64,000 bases of DNA from an uncultured Phascolarctobacterium sp. (GCA_900541915.1 UQLS01000001.1:1-64000), one strand, 5' to 3'; counted from the stretch's first letter, positions 26,800 to 36,594 are shown. The notes: generated from the sequence alone by a model not told the origin. Program-made: numbers and translations.

Positions 26800-27054
26800 A
26801 TGGCTGGCAGAAAAATAGCAAAGAATATAAAGTTTGAAGACGCACTGAAAGAATTGGAAGAGCAGGTAAGACTGCTTGAAAGCGGAGAGCTTTCTTTGGA
26901 AGAATCTTTGGATGTTTTCAAACATGGTATAGAACTCAGCAAGCTGTGCATGGGCAAGCTGGAGAATGTTAAACAGGAAGTTGAAAAGATAGTTGCTGCT
27001 GATGATGGCAGTGAAAAATATAAATTAGAAGTATTCCATGATATGGAGGCATAA
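26800..27054 (+). CDS. xseB: Exodeoxyribonuclease VII small subunit
   Basis: XseB is the small helical subunit that binds along the XseA stalk. The 84-residue protein shows FEDALKELEEQVRLLESGELSLEESL, the conserved signature, and ends in an acidic tail. It lies between xseA and the prenyl-transferase gene within the operon, three bases from each. Confidence 0.95.
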   Translation: MAGRKIAKNIKFEDALKELEEQVRLLESGELSLEESLDVFKHGIELSKLCMGKLENVKQEVEKIVAADDGSEKYKLEVFHDMEA

Positions 27055-27057
27055 ATA

Positions 27058-27933
27058 ATGGATTTTACTACTTACTATAATAATCAGAGAAAATTGATTG
27101 ACTCTTTTTTAGAAAACAGATTAGCTAAGAAAGGTATTTCTAAAGTAGACGATGCTATGGCTTATAGCCTGCTGGCAGGCGGAAAACGTATCCGTCCAGT
27201 TTTACTGATGGCTACTGCTGAAGCTTTAGGCGTGAAAGGCTATAATTATCTGCCTGTTGCCTGCGGCTTGGAAATGATTCATACCTATTCTCTTATACAT
27301 GATGATCTTCCCTGTATGGATGATGATGATTATCGCCGCGGCAGACTGACCAATCATAAGGTATTTGGCGAAGCAATGGCTGTATTGGCAGGCGATGGTT
27401 TGCTGACTCTGGCATTTGAGGTTATGCTGGAGCAGAAAAATGTTGATCCTCGCGTTTTGATTGAAACTGTACGTGAAATGGCTATGTGTGCCGGCAATTT
27501 TGGTATGGTCGGCGGACAGGGCCTTGATTTGGAAAACGAAGGTAAGTCCATCAGTGCAGAAGAACTGCGTAAAATGCATGCAGGCAAAACAGGTGCACTC
27601 TTTATCGCTGCTGTAAGGGGCGGTGCTCATTTGGCAGGTGCCAATGAACAGGAGCTTTTGGCATTAACTAAATTTGCAGATTTACTTGGCCTTGCTTTCC
27701 AGATTACCGATGATATTTTAGATGTTGAAGGAACTACAGAAGATTTAGGCAAACCGGCAGGCAGCGATGAAAAGAATCATAAATCTACCTATGTAAGTCT
27801 GTATGGTTTGGAAGCCGCAAAAGCTCTGGCAGAAAAAACTGTAGCAGAGGCATTGGAATGTTTGGAAATGTTTGGTGAGAATGCTGAAGCATTGCGAGAG
27901 ATTACCAGACTTATGTGCAGCCGTAAAAACTAA
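27058..27933 (+). CDS. ispA: Farnesyl/geranyl diphosphate synthase
   Basis: This 291-residue trans-prenyltransferase condenses isopentenyl diphosphate with allylic diphosphates for quinone and undecaprenyl carrier synthesis. Both Asp-rich motifs are visible: DDLPCMDDDD (FARM) near residue 82 and QITDDILD (SARM) near 220. GGKRIRP, LIHDD and GGQGLDLENEG are family landmarks. It is followed by dxs, placing two steps of the MEP/isoprenoid pathway side by side. Confidence 0.94.
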   Translation: MDFTTYYNNQRKLIDSFLENRLAKKGISKVDDAMAYSLLAGGKRIRPVLLMATAEALGVKGYNYLPVACGLEMIHTYSLIHDDLPCMDDDDYRRGRLTNHKVFGEAMAVLAGDGLLTLAFEVMLEQKNVDPRVLIETVREMAMCAGNFGMVGGQGLDLENEGKSISAEELRKMHAGKTGALFIAAVRGGAHLAGANEQELLALTKFADLLGLAFQITDDILDVEGTTEDLGKPAGSDEKNHKSTYVSLYGLEAAKALAEKTVAEALECLEMFGENAEALREITRLMCSRKN

Positions 27934-27957
27934 ATGACTGCGAAAGGCGAAATTATA

Positions 27958-29850
27958 ATGAGTGAACAGCATTTACTTGATACTATAAATTCACCGGAAG
28001 ATGTAAAAAAGCTTTCTGTAAAAGAGCTTAACAGGCTGGCGGCAGAGATACGTACTTATATGATTCAGGTACTATCTCATAACGGCGGACATCTTGCTCC
28101 TAATTTAGGTGTAGTGGAATTGACTTTGGCTTTGCATAAGGTTTTTTCTACTCCTAAGGACAAAATAATCTTTGATGTAGGCCATCAATCCTATATCCAC
28201 AAGATTATTACAGGCAGACGTGAGCAGTTTAAAACTATCCGTCAATATGGTGGACTTTCTGGTTTTCCTAAAAGAAATGAAAGTGAACATGACGCTTTTG
28301 GCACAGGGCATTCCAGTACATCTATTTCTGCTGCTTTAGGCATGGCTGTTGCCAGAGATATAAAGCATGAAGATTATGATGTCGTTGCTGTTATCGGCGA
28401 TGGTTCCATGACAGGCGGCATGGCTTTTGAAGCGTTAAATAATGCCGGAGATCTGCACAAAAAGATGGTAGTAGTTTTAAATGACAATGAGATGTCCATT
28501 TCCAAAAATGTTGGTGCCATGTCTGACTATCTTTATCATCTGCGTACTGGTGAAACCTATAATAAGATTAAAAATGATATAGAAGCTTGGCTTAAGAACA
28601 TGGAGTTTGGCACTGATGTCTTAAAAGCCATCAGACGTTTGAAAGGCAGTGTCAAGTATTTGATGGTGCCTACCTCTGTTTTTGAAGAGCTTGGTTTTAC
28701 CTATTTAGGTCCTGTAGATGGACATGATCTGAACAGTCTGATAGATGTCCTGGAGGCTGCTAAGCATATTGATGGTCCTGTTTTAGTACATGTACTTACC
28801 AAGAAAGGTAAGGGATATAAGCCTGCAGAAGAGCATCCTAATACTTTTCATGGTACGGGCCCGTTTGATATTACTACCGGCAAGAAAATTTCTTCTCCCG
28901 GCGCGCCGATTACCTATACTAAGGCTTTTGGCGATACGCTTATGCAGTTAGCTGCTGAAGATAAGTCCATCGTCGGTATTACTGCTGCTATGCCGGATGG
29001 TACCGGTCTTACGGATTTTGCAAAGAAATATCCGGATAGATTTTTCGACGTCGGTATTGCCGAGCAGCATGCTGTAACTGCGGCTGCTGGTATGGCTGCG
29101 GCAGGATTAAAGCCGGTTGCCGCAGTTTATTCAACTTTTATGCAGCGTGCTTATGATTCTGTTCTGCATGATATTTGCATGCAGAAGCTGCACGTAACAC
29201 TTTGCCTTGACCGAGCTGGGTTAGTTGGTGATGATGGTTATACCCATCACGGTGTTTTTGATTATGCTTATCTGCGCAGTATGCCAAATATGACAATAAT
29301 GGCACCTAAAGATGAAGATGAACTGCGTCATATGCTCAATACGGCTTTAAATATGGAAACACCGGTAGCAGTGCGTTATCCACGCGGCAGCGGCAGAGGT
29401 GTTGAATTAAGCAGTTCTCTTAATGTGTTGCCAATTGGCAAAGCAGAAGTACTGCGTGAAGGCCGCGATGTATGTTTCTGGGCTATCGGCAGTATGGTAG
29501 AGAATGCTGAAAAAGCAGCTGACTTACTGCAGGAATGTGGTATAGATGCAGGTGTAGTAAATATGCGTTTTGCTAAGCCTTTAGATGAAACTCTGCTGAA
29601 AGAGCATGCTAAGCGCTATAAATATATAGTAACTTTAGAAGAAGGCGTACTGAGCGGTGGTGTTGGCAGCGCTGTTTTGGAAAGCCTTAATAGTGCTGGA
29701 TTGCTGCCAAATTGTCGGGTACTTAATTTAGGTATACCTGATGCTTTTGTACCGCAGGGTGACAAGAAATATTTACTGCGAGATCTTAGGTTAGATGCGG
29801 CGTCTGTTGCTGAACAGACAAAACGATTTGTGAAGGGTGAAGACCGTTGA
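27958..29850 (+). CDS. dxs: 1-deoxy-D-xylulose-5-phosphate synthase
   Basis: Dxs condenses pyruvate and glyceraldehyde 3-phosphate, the first MEP pathway step. This TPP-dependent protein shows the cofactor motif GDGSMTGGMAFEALNNAG, the upstream HNGGHLAPNLGVVELTLALH, DVGIAEQHAVTAAAGMA and the C-terminal VPQGDKKYL. I chose the ATG at 27958 (630 residues), with GAAAGG 10 bases before it; an ATG at 27934 directly follows the ispA stop and lacks an SD. The stop overlaps the TTG start of tlyA. Confidence 0.96.
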   Translation: MSEQHLLDTINSPEDVKKLSVKELNRLAAEIRTYMIQVLSHNGGHLAPNLGVVELTLALHKVFSTPKDKIIFDVGHQSYIHKIITGRREQFKTIRQYGGLSGFPKRNESEHDAFGTGHSSTSISAALGMAVARDIKHEDYDVVAVIGDGSMTGGMAFEALNNAGDLHKKMVVVLNDNEMSISKNVGAMSDYLYHLRTGETYNKIKNDIEAWLKNMEFGTDVLKAIRRLKGSVKYLMVPTSVFEELGFTYLGPVDGHDLNSLIDVLEAAKHIDGPVLVHVLTKKGKGYKPAEEHPNTFHGTGPFDITTGKKISSPGAPITYTKAFGDTLMQLAAEDKSIVGITAAMPDGTGLTDFAKKYPDRFFDVGIAEQHAVTAAAGMAAAGLKPVAAVYSTFMQRAYDSVLHDICMQKLHVTLCLDRAGLVGDDGYTHHGVFDYAYLRSMPNMTIMAPKDEDELRHMLNTALNMETPVAVRYPRGSGRGVELSSSLNVLPIGKAEVLREGRDVCFWAIGSMVENAEKAADLLQECGIDAGVVNMRFAKPLDETLLKEHAKRYKYIVTLEEGVLSGGVGSAVLESLNSAGLLPNCRVLNLGIPDAFVPQGDKKYLLRDLRLDAASVAEQTKRFVKGEDR

Positions 29851-30647
29851 AAAAAGAACGTTTAGATGCTTTGCTGACTGCTAAAGGTCTTTTTGAAAGC
29901 AGAGCTAAAGCGCAGGCTGCAATTATGGCCGGACAGATTTTGGTTAACGAGCAAAAAATTGATAAGCCAGGTACGCAGGTGCCGGAGGATGCGGCTATCC
30001 GCATATTGGGGGATAAGCTTCCTTATGTGAGCAGAGGCGGCCTTAAGCTGGAAAAAGCACTCAAGATATTTCCTATTTCGGTTGAAGGAAAAGTTGTTGC
30101 TGATATTGGTGCTTCAACAGGTGGCTTTACAGATTGTGCGCTGCAAAACGGTGCAGCTAAGGTTTATGCTATAGATGTAGGCTATGGACAGCTTGCCTGG
30201 AAACTGCGCAGTGACGAGCGTGTAGTTAACATGGAGCGTACCAATGTAAGATATCTTGAAAAAGAACATCTGGCAGAAATGGTAGATGCGGCAACTATTG
30301 ATGTGGCCTTTATTTCTCTTGATAAAGTCCTTCCTGCTGTACATAAGATTTTGAAGCCGGAAGGGTTTGTTATAGCTTTAATTAAGCCTCAGTTTGAAGC
30401 TGGCAAGGAAAATGTAGGTAAAAAAGGCGTAGTACGTGATCCTAAAGTACATGAAGCAGTAATCAATAATGTTATTGCTTTTGCTAAAAATGAGGGATTT
30501 GGTATAGCTGGGTTGGAATTTTCTCCTATCAAAGGACCGGAAGGAAATATTGAATATCTGCTTTACTTGACGTTACAGGCTGATGATGCTGTTGATGCTG
30601 CTTATGTAAGTGAACTGGTAAGCAAAAGTCACGGCGACTTAGACTGA
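29847..30647 (+). CDS. tlyA: TlyA family rRNA 2'-O-methyltransferase
   Basis: TlyA proteins carry an N-terminal S4 RNA-binding domain (KERLDALLTAKGLFESRAKAQAAIMAG) and an FtsJ-like SAM methyltransferase domain (VADIGASTGGFTDCALQNGA, AIDVGYGQLAWKLR). Mycobacterial TlyA methylates 16S and 23S rRNA and confers capreomycin sensitivity; type I members act on 23S only. The 266-residue protein starts at TTG overlapping the dxs stop, with AAGGG 9 bases upstream. The dxs-tlyA-nadK-argR-recN order is conserved in Firmicutes. Confidence 0.93.
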   Translation: MKKERLDALLTAKGLFESRAKAQAAIMAGQILVNEQKIDKPGTQVPEDAAIRILGDKLPYVSRGGLKLEKALKIFPISVEGKVVADIGASTGGFTDCALQNGAAKVYAIDVGYGQLAWKLRSDERVVNMERTNVRYLEKEHLAEMVDAATIDVAFISLDKVLPAVHKILKPEGFVIALIKPQFEAGKENVGKKGVVRDPKVHEAVINNVIAFAKNEGFGIAGLEFSPIKGPEGNIEYLLYLTLQADDAVDAAYVSELVSKSHGDLD

Positions 30648-30667
30648 TTTAGACATAGAGGAATGAA

Positions 30668-31528
30668 ATGACAGTAAAAAGATTAGGCATCTTTCCCAAC
30701 ATGGGAAAGGAAAAGGTTTGTGCAGCCTTACCGGAATTTCTCTCCATGTGCAGGGAATGTGGTATTGATCCGGTTTTGCCCTGCAGTATTGCTGCTGATT
30801 ATGGTTGTGCAAGTTATGCTCTTAATGATTCTGAGCAACTAAGTAATTTGGACGCGGGGGTTTCATTGGGCGGTGATGGCACACTGCTGAAAATGGCAGG
30901 ATATCTCGCTCCCGTTCAAGTTCCTGTATTTGGCATTAACTTTGGCAAGCTGGGCTTTTTGGCTGAGATTGATTCCAACAGCATTCATAAAGCTTTTACT
31001 AAGCTTAGTCAGGGAAATTATTCTTATGAAAACAGGAGCTTGCTTAGGACAGAGGTTATTAAAGACGATAAAATCTTTAAAACTGCTGATGCATTAAATG
31101 ACTTAGTACTGGCTAAAGGAACTTTCAGCAAACTGGCACATTTGCAGATGTATATTAACGGTAAAGCTTCCGGTACATATGCTGCAGATGGGATTATAGT
31201 TGCGACTGCTACCGGTTCCACAGCCTATTCCTTGTCTGCGGGAGGACCGCTGGTACAGCCGGAACTGGATATAAGTGTTATTACGCCGGTGTGCGCACAT
31301 TCGCTTACGGCAAGAGCGCTGGTAATTCCAATGTCAGAGATGATAGAATTCAGAGCGCTTCCTGGCAGTGAGGAACTGCTGCTTTCTGCCGATGGAGAGA
31401 ATATTATTGCAGTTACTGATGATATGTGTGTACGCATACGTAAGAGCCCTTACACCATGCAATTTATCAGGCTGACAAGCAGGGATTATTATCAGACATG
31501 GCAGCAGAAGCTGATGCGTAATATCTGA
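30668..31528 (+). CDS. nadK: NAD kinase
   Basis: NadK phosphorylates NAD to NADP. The 286-residue protein has the catalytic GGDGTLLK motif, the NDLVL segment and the TGSTAYSLSAGGPLVQP nucleotide-binding region followed by HSLTARALVIP. The SD AGAGGAATG sits 7 bases before the ATG. It is flanked by tlyA and argR in the conserved order. Confidence 0.96.
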   Translation: MTVKRLGIFPNMGKEKVCAALPEFLSMCRECGIDPVLPCSIAADYGCASYALNDSEQLSNLDAGVSLGGDGTLLKMAGYLAPVQVPVFGINFGKLGFLAEIDSNSIHKAFTKLSQGNYSYENRSLLRTEVIKDDKIFKTADALNDLVLAKGTFSKLAHLQMYINGKASGTYAADGIIVATATGSTAYSLSAGGPLVQPELDISVITPVCAHSLTARALVIPMSEMIEFRALPGSEELLLSADGENIIAVTDDMCVRIRKSPYTMQFIRLTSRDYYQTWQQKLMRNI

Positions 31529-31559
31529 CAAGATGCATTTTATTTTGAGGTGAACTATT

Positions 31560-32009
31560 ATGAAGATGACCAGGCATGCAAAAATTAAAGAGATTATTGA
31601 CAAAAACAAGATTGAAACACAGGAAGACCTTGCTGCTGCTTTGCGCAGCGAAGGCATTGAAGTAACTCAGGCTACGGTTTCCCGTGATATCAAGGAACTT
31701 ATGCTTGTAAAGGTTCCTGATGCTAACGGACATTATCACTATGCGTATCCTAAAGAGCATAATATGCTGCTGACTCCGGGCAGATTGGAAAGAACATTTC
31801 AGGATTCCATTGTCAGTGTAAAATCTACTGATAATATGGTTGTAGTACGTACACTTCCTGGTACTGCTCAGGCTGTTGCTTATGCAATTGACTATATGAA
31901 GTGGCCGGAAATACTTGGAACTATTGCTGGTGATGATACTGTATTCATTGCTGTTGCTAATAAAGAAGGCATCGGTATCCTGATGCACCGTTTTAAAGAC
32001 CATATCTAA
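31560..32009 (+). CDS. argR: Arginine repressor ArgR
   Basis: ArgR is a hexameric arginine-responsive DNA-binding protein. The 149-residue protein has an N-terminal winged helix (RHAKIKEIIDKNKIETQEDLAAALRSEGIEVTQATVSRDIKEL) and a C-terminal arginine-binding/oligomerisation domain ending with GTIAGDDTVFIAVANKE. No arginine biosynthesis genes are in the window, so it acts on distant targets. Its linkage with recN is a typical Firmicute arrangement (ahrC-recN). Confidence 0.95.
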   Translation: MKMTRHAKIKEIIDKNKIETQEDLAAALRSEGIEVTQATVSRDIKELMLVKVPDANGHYHYAYPKEHNMLLTPGRLERTFQDSIVSVKSTDNMVVVRTLPGTAQAVAYAIDYMKWPEILGTIAGDDTVFIAVANKEGIGILMHRFKDHI

Positions 32010-32024
32010 GCAGAGGTAAGGAAG

Positions 32025-33719
32025 ATGCTGCAGTCTTTGCATGTTCATAATTTTGCTTTACTGGAAGATGCCAGAGTAGATTTTCTGCCTGGATTTAATG
32101 TTTTTACCGGTGAAACAGGTGCAGGTAAATCTATTCTGATAGATGCTTTTGGGGTGGTTTTAGGCGGACGAGCTTCTCTTGATTATCTGCGCAGCGGTTG
32201 TGAAAGTTTTTGGGTACAGGCAGTATTTGATATCAGTTCTGTTCCAGGGGCAGTAAGCCTGTTGGAAGAGCAGGGCATTGATATTGAGGATGATTTGCTT
32301 TTTATCAAAAGGCAGGTTACTGCAGCAGGAAAAAGCCGTGCGTATTTAAACGGAGTGCAGGTACCAGTAGCTATAGTAAAAAAAGTCGGCGGTTTACTGG
32401 TTGATATTCATGGACAGCATGAGAACCAGGCATTATTACATCCTGATGCACCAAGGCTGCTGATAGATGCCTTTGGCAGCAAAGAAATAAGCGACGTGCT
32501 GCAGGAATATCAAAATCTTTATAAGGATTATTTACAGGCGGAAAGAGAATTGCAGGAATTGAAGTCTGACAGTTCTCAGCAGGATTTGCTGCTGGATCGT
32601 TATGATTGGGAGATTCGAGAGATTAAAAATGCTGCATTAAAGGCAGGCGAAGAAGCTTCTTTAGAAGAGGAGGCTCGGATTTTAAAGCACAGCGAAAAAA
32701 TTATTACATCGGTGAACACAGCTCATAATTTGCTGGGTGATGATAATGCTGTTTTAAGTATGCTGGCAAAAGCTAAAAGCAGTTTACAGACAGCCTGTCG
32801 TTATGATGAAAGACTGACTGGAATACTGGAAAGTGTTGACAGTGCCTGGATAAATCTGGATGATTGCAGTCAGCAGCTGGCCGAATATCTGGACAGCAGC
32901 AGTTTTAATAGCGAGCGCGCAGCGGAAGTACAGGAACGACTGGATTTAATTTATCGTTTGCAGAAAAAATACGGCGGAACTACTGAAGCTGTGCTGGAAT
33001 ATTTGCATCGTGCTGAAGAAAAATATGCTGAGCTGCAGGATATTGCTGCTGCTGTTGCCAAAGCTGAAAAAAAGCTGCAGCAGATAAAAAGCAGTTTGCA
33101 GCAGAAAGCAGCTTTGTTATCTGATTTACGTAAAAAGAATGGTAGCATTTTGGAGCAGCTGATTACTAATCATATTCATGACTTAGCCATGCCGCAGGGT
33201 AAGCTGATGTTTGCGTTTCAGTGCAGTGATAAATTTGGTATGTATGGCTGCGATGATATCAAAATCATGTTCAGTGCCAATGTAGGTGAGCCTGTTAATG
33301 AACTGGAAAAGGTTGCTTCAGGCGGTGAGCTTTCCCGTATTGCTTTGGCTGTTAAGACGGTAATGCGTAATATGACGGAAGTACCTACAATGGTTTTTGA
33401 TGAGATTGATACAGGTGTCGGTGGTGTAACAGCAAGGAAAATGGCAGAAAAAATAGCTGCTATAGCTTTGCAGGGGCAGGTATTATGCATAACTCATTTA
33501 CCGCAGATTGCTGCATTTGCAGATAGGCATATCTATATTGAAAAGCAGAGCACAAACGGCAGAACGGCAACAGAGCTGACTGTACTTGATGAGCAGCAGC
33601 GTATCAATGAGCTTATGCGTATGGCTTCCGGCAGCAGCGGCAGTAAGGCTGCTTATGACAGTGCGGCGGAGCTTTTGGCAGAGGCTCAGAGGCTGAAAAA
33701 AACGGAGTTGTTGCAATAA
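32025..33719 (+). CDS. recN: DNA repair protein RecN
   Basis: RecN is an SMC-like ATPase acting early in double-strand-break repair. Walker A is GETGAGKSIL near residue 30, the coiled-coil arms span roughly residues 160-380, and the C-terminal ATPase half contains the signature ASGGELSRIALAVK and Walker B MVFDEIDTGVGG. The 564 residues are full length. It lies 15 bases after argR and is followed immediately by nudF. Confidence 0.96.
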   Translation: MLQSLHVHNFALLEDARVDFLPGFNVFTGETGAGKSILIDAFGVVLGGRASLDYLRSGCESFWVQAVFDISSVPGAVSLLEEQGIDIEDDLLFIKRQVTAAGKSRAYLNGVQVPVAIVKKVGGLLVDIHGQHENQALLHPDAPRLLIDAFGSKEISDVLQEYQNLYKDYLQAERELQELKSDSSQQDLLLDRYDWEIREIKNAALKAGEEASLEEEARILKHSEKIITSVNTAHNLLGDDNAVLSMLAKAKSSLQTACRYDERLTGILESVDSAWINLDDCSQQLAEYLDSSSFNSERAAEVQERLDLIYRLQKKYGGTTEAVLEYLHRAEEKYAELQDIAAAVAKAEKKLQQIKSSLQQKAALLSDLRKKNGSILEQLITNHIHDLAMPQGKLMFAFQCSDKFGMYGCDDIKIMFSANVGEPVNELEKVASGGELSRIALAVKTVMRNMTEVPTMVFDEIDTGVGGVTARKMAEKIAAIALQGQVLCITHLPQIAAFADRHIYIEKQSTNGRTATELTVLDEQQRINELMRMASGSSGSKAAYDSAAELLAEAQRLKKTELLQ

Positions 33720-33720
33720 A

Positions 33721-34275
33721 ATGATTAAAAAATTTCATGAAAAGGGTTTGGACGAAAAGTTCCTGAGTAATAAAAAGGTGTTTGACGGACGTTTACTGCA
33801 TGTAGAGGTGGATACTGTTCTTTTACCTGATGGCAGTGAAACTACGCGTGAGTTTATTCGTCATCCGGGAGCTGTTGCTATAGTGCCAGTACTTGATGAC
33901 GGCAGAATCGTTATGGTTAAACAATGCCGCTATCCAATGGATACAGTGATGTGGGAGATACCGGCAGGTAAGCTCGATCATGGCAGTGAAGGTCCAGATG
34001 AATGTGCCGTGCGTGAACTCAGTGAAGAAACAGGGTATACTGCACAGCATATGGAAAAGCTGATTACTATTGCTACTACGCCGGCTTTTACAGATGAGGT
34101 CATCCATCTTTATAAAGCTACCGGTTTGATTAGCCACAGTCAGCATACTGATGATGATGAATTTATTGGTGTACAGAGCTTTACCATGGAAGAAATAAAG
34201 CGTATGATTAAGGGCGGAGAAATATTTGACGCAAAAACATTATGCGCCTTGTATGTCTGTGATTTATTAAAATAA
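33721..34275 (+). CDS. nudF: NUDIX hydrolase, ADP-ribose pyrophosphatase type
   Basis: This 184-residue protein is a NUDIX hydrolase of the ADP-ribose pyrophosphatase group. The Nudix box reads GKLDHGSEGPDECAVRELSE followed by ETGY: the ExxxxxxxREUxEExGU part is intact, with one extra residue between the leading Gly and the first Glu compared with the usual spacing. N-terminal features (FDGRLLHVEVDTVLLPDGS) fit the NudF dimer. The SD is poor and the start lies one base after recN, so coupling is likely. It is the last gene of the asp23-nudF run. Confidence 0.9.
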   Translation: MIKKFHEKGLDEKFLSNKKVFDGRLLHVEVDTVLLPDGSETTREFIRHPGAVAIVPVLDDGRIVMVKQCRYPMDTVMWEIPAGKLDHGSEGPDECAVRELSEETGYTAQHMEKLITIATTPAFTDEVIHLYKATGLISHSQHTDDDEFIGVQSFTMEEIKRMIKGGEIFDAKTLCALYVCDLLK

Positions 34276-34286
34276 TAGTTATATTT

Positions 34287-34312
34287 GGAGCAGCGAAAGC
34301 TGCTCCTTTTTT
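34287..34312 (+). terminator. Terminator after nudF
   Basis: A perfect 8-bp stem GGAGCAGC/GCTGCTCC with a GAAA tetraloop is followed by TTTTTT. It ends the long asp23-nudF operon. Confidence 0.93.
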
Positions 34313-34442
34313 GTTACTTGTTTTACATTTTTAGGAAGAAAAATACTTTGTTTTTTAGTTTTTACCAAAAAGCAGGAATAGTCAGTATGTTCATAGAACT
34401 CTCCACACAATTAATTTCCTAACAATAAAGGGGGAAGAAGTT

Positions 34443-36503
34443 ATGAAAGAATATACTGGTGACAAAATCAGAAATGTGGCTATTGTGGGCCATGGTGGGG
34501 CCGGAACTACGTCCGTAACTGAAGCTTTACTGTATCGCTCCGGTGCGATCAGCAGAATGTGCAAGGTTGAAGACGGGGCTACCACCACTGACTACGAACC
34601 CGAAGAAATTAAGCGAAAAGTTTCCGTTAATGCTACTTTGGCTCCTGTAGAGTGGCGCGATACCAAGATCAATTTTATTGATACTCCTGGTTTTGCAGAC
34701 TTTGTAGCAGAAGTAAAAGGTGCTTTCAGAGCTGTTGACAGCGCATTGATTGTTGTCTGTGCTACCTCCGGTGTACAGGTTGGTACTGAGCAATGCTGGA
34801 AACTTGCCGCAGAAGCTAACCTTCCCCGTATTATTTTTGTAAATAAAATGGATCGTGAAAATGCTGACTTTGACAGCATTCTTGACAATCTTCGTGCAAA
34901 ATTCGGCAAACATGTTTTACCGCTGCAGCTGCCGTTAGGTAAGGAAGATAAGTTTGAAGGCCTTATTGATTTGTATAAGATGAAAGCTTATCGTGCTAAT
35001 GGCAATGATTCCGATGAAATTGAAATTCCGGAAGAATATATGGAAGCAGCTAAAGCAGCTCGTGAAAAAATGATTGAAGCAGCTGTAGAAGCTGATGACG
35101 ATTGCATGATGCGTTATCTGGACGGTGAAACCATCAGCGATGAAGAAATTATGAAATGCCTTATTAAAGGTATTCGTCAGGCAGTTATTTATCCGATGCT
35201 TTGCGGTAGTGCATATAAAGATATCGGTTTGGGCCGTTTGATGAACGCGATTATTGACTTTACTTATCCGGCTATTTTGAATGACTTTATTGTGACCGAC
35301 AAAACAACTGGTGAAGAAGAAATCTGCGATGCGAACGCTCCTATGTCTGCATTGGTATTTAAAACAACTTCTGATCCGTTTGTAGGTCGTCTCAGCTACT
35401 TCCGTGTATTCTCCGGCAGCATTAAGAGCGACAGTGTTGTTTATAACTCCAGACGTGAAGAAGATGAACGTATCGGCAGCATCTTTACTATGCGCGGTAA
35501 AACACAGATTCCTATGAAAGCCGTTGTTGCAGGTGATATTGGTGTAGTTGCAAAACTGCAGTATACTTCTACTGGTGATACTTTGTGCGATAAAAATCAT
35601 CCTGTTGAATTTGCTCCGATTGATTTCCCGCTGCCGATGTATACCAGAGCAATTTATCCGAAGAAAAAAGGCGACGAAGAAAAAATCATGTCCGCTCTTA
35701 ATCGCCTGATGGATGAAGATCCTACTATTATCGTAACCAAGAATTCCGTTACTAAGGAAACTCTTATCAGTGGTATGGGCGATCAGCATATTGAAATCAT
35801 TATGGAACGTATGCAGCGTAAATTTGGTGTAGAAGCTATTTTGAAAGCTCCTATTATCGAATATCGCGAAACTATCCGCGGCAGTGCTGAGGTAGAAGGC
35901 AAACATAAGAAACAGTCCGGCGGTCATGGTCAGTATGGTCATGTAGTTATAAAGATGGAACCGTTGGCTCCCGGCAGCGGCTTTGAATTTGTTGATAAGA
36001 TTTTCGGCGGTGCAGTACCGCGTCAATATATTCCTGCTGTAGAAAAAGGCATGCGTGAGGCTATGGAAAAAGGCGTACTGGCAGGCTATCCGGTTGTAGA
36101 TATGCGTATTACCTTACTGGACGGTTCTTATCATACTGTCGACTCCTCTGAAATGGCGTTCAAGACAGCATCCAATATTGCGTTCAGAAAAGCAATGGAA
36201 CAATGCAAACCTGTATTGCTTGAGCCTGTTTATTCTTTGGAAGTTACCTGCGCAGATTCCATGATGGGCGACGTTATTGGTGACTTGAACTCTAAACGCG
36301 GCCGTATTTTGGGCATGCAGAGTGTAGAAGATGGCATGAGTGTTGTATCGGCTCAGGTTCCGTATGCTGAAATTACTGAGTATGCAGTTGATTTGCGTGC
36401 GTTGACTCAAGGCCTGGGTACCTTTGAGATGAAATTTGATCATTATGAAGATGTTCCGCCTAAACTGGCAGAAAAAATTGTTGCCGAACGCAAAGAGGCA
36501 TAA
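34443..36503 (+). CDS. EF-G-like translational GTPase paralogue with altered P-loop
   Basis: This 686-residue protein has the full EF-G layout: G domain (DTPGFADF as G3, NKMD as G4, CGSAY as G5), then domains II to V, including HKKQSGGHGQYGHV and GDLNSKRGRILGM. It belongs to the EF-G paralogue group (FusA2-like) rather than the str-operon fusA, since no rpsL, rpsG or tuf is near. Its P-loop reads GHGGAGTTS: residue 22, the invariant Lys that holds the nucleotide phosphates, is Thr (codon 34506-34508, ACT). Its role is unknown; candidates are ribosome recycling, rescue or stress. Start supported by GGGGGAAGAAG. Confidence 0.88.
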   Translation: MKEYTGDKIRNVAIVGHGGAGTTSVTEALLYRSGAISRMCKVEDGATTTDYEPEEIKRKVSVNATLAPVEWRDTKINFIDTPGFADFVAEVKGAFRAVDSALIVVCATSGVQVGTEQCWKLAAEANLPRIIFVNKMDRENADFDSILDNLRAKFGKHVLPLQLPLGKEDKFEGLIDLYKMKAYRANGNDSDEIEIPEEYMEAAKAAREKMIEAAVEADDDCMMRYLDGETISDEEIMKCLIKGIRQAVIYPMLCGSAYKDIGLGRLMNAIIDFTYPAILNDFIVTDKTTGEEEICDANAPMSALVFKTTSDPFVGRLSYFRVFSGSIKSDSVVYNSRREEDERIGSIFTMRGKTQIPMKAVVAGDIGVVAKLQYTSTGDTLCDKNHPVEFAPIDFPLPMYTRAIYPKKKGDEEKIMSALNRLMDEDPTIIVTKNSVTKETLISGMGDQHIEIIMERMQRKFGVEAILKAPIIEYRETIRGSAEVEGKHKKQSGGHGQYGHVVIKMEPLAPGSGFEFVDKIFGGAVPRQYIPAVEKGMREAMEKGVLAGYPVVDMRITLLDGSYHTVDSSEMAFKTASNIAFRKAMEQCKPVLLEPVYSLEVTCADSMMGDVIGDLNSKRGRILGMQSVEDGMSVVSAQVPYAEITEYAVDLRALTQGLGTFEMKFDHYEDVPPKLAEKIVAERKEA

Positions 36504-36512
36504 GTAGAGAGA

Positions 36513-36546
36513 AATGCAGTCAGCTTTTTTGCTGGCTGCATTTTTT
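36513..36546 (+). terminator. Terminator after the EF-G paralogue
   Basis: An 11-pair stem (ATGCAGTCAGC with GCTGGCTGCAT, one G-T pair) encloses six T residues and is followed by another T run. Confidence 0.92.
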
Positions 36547-36594
36547 ATAGTGTTAAAAATATTACGATATCTCTGAAAAAAGTACAGCATAAAC

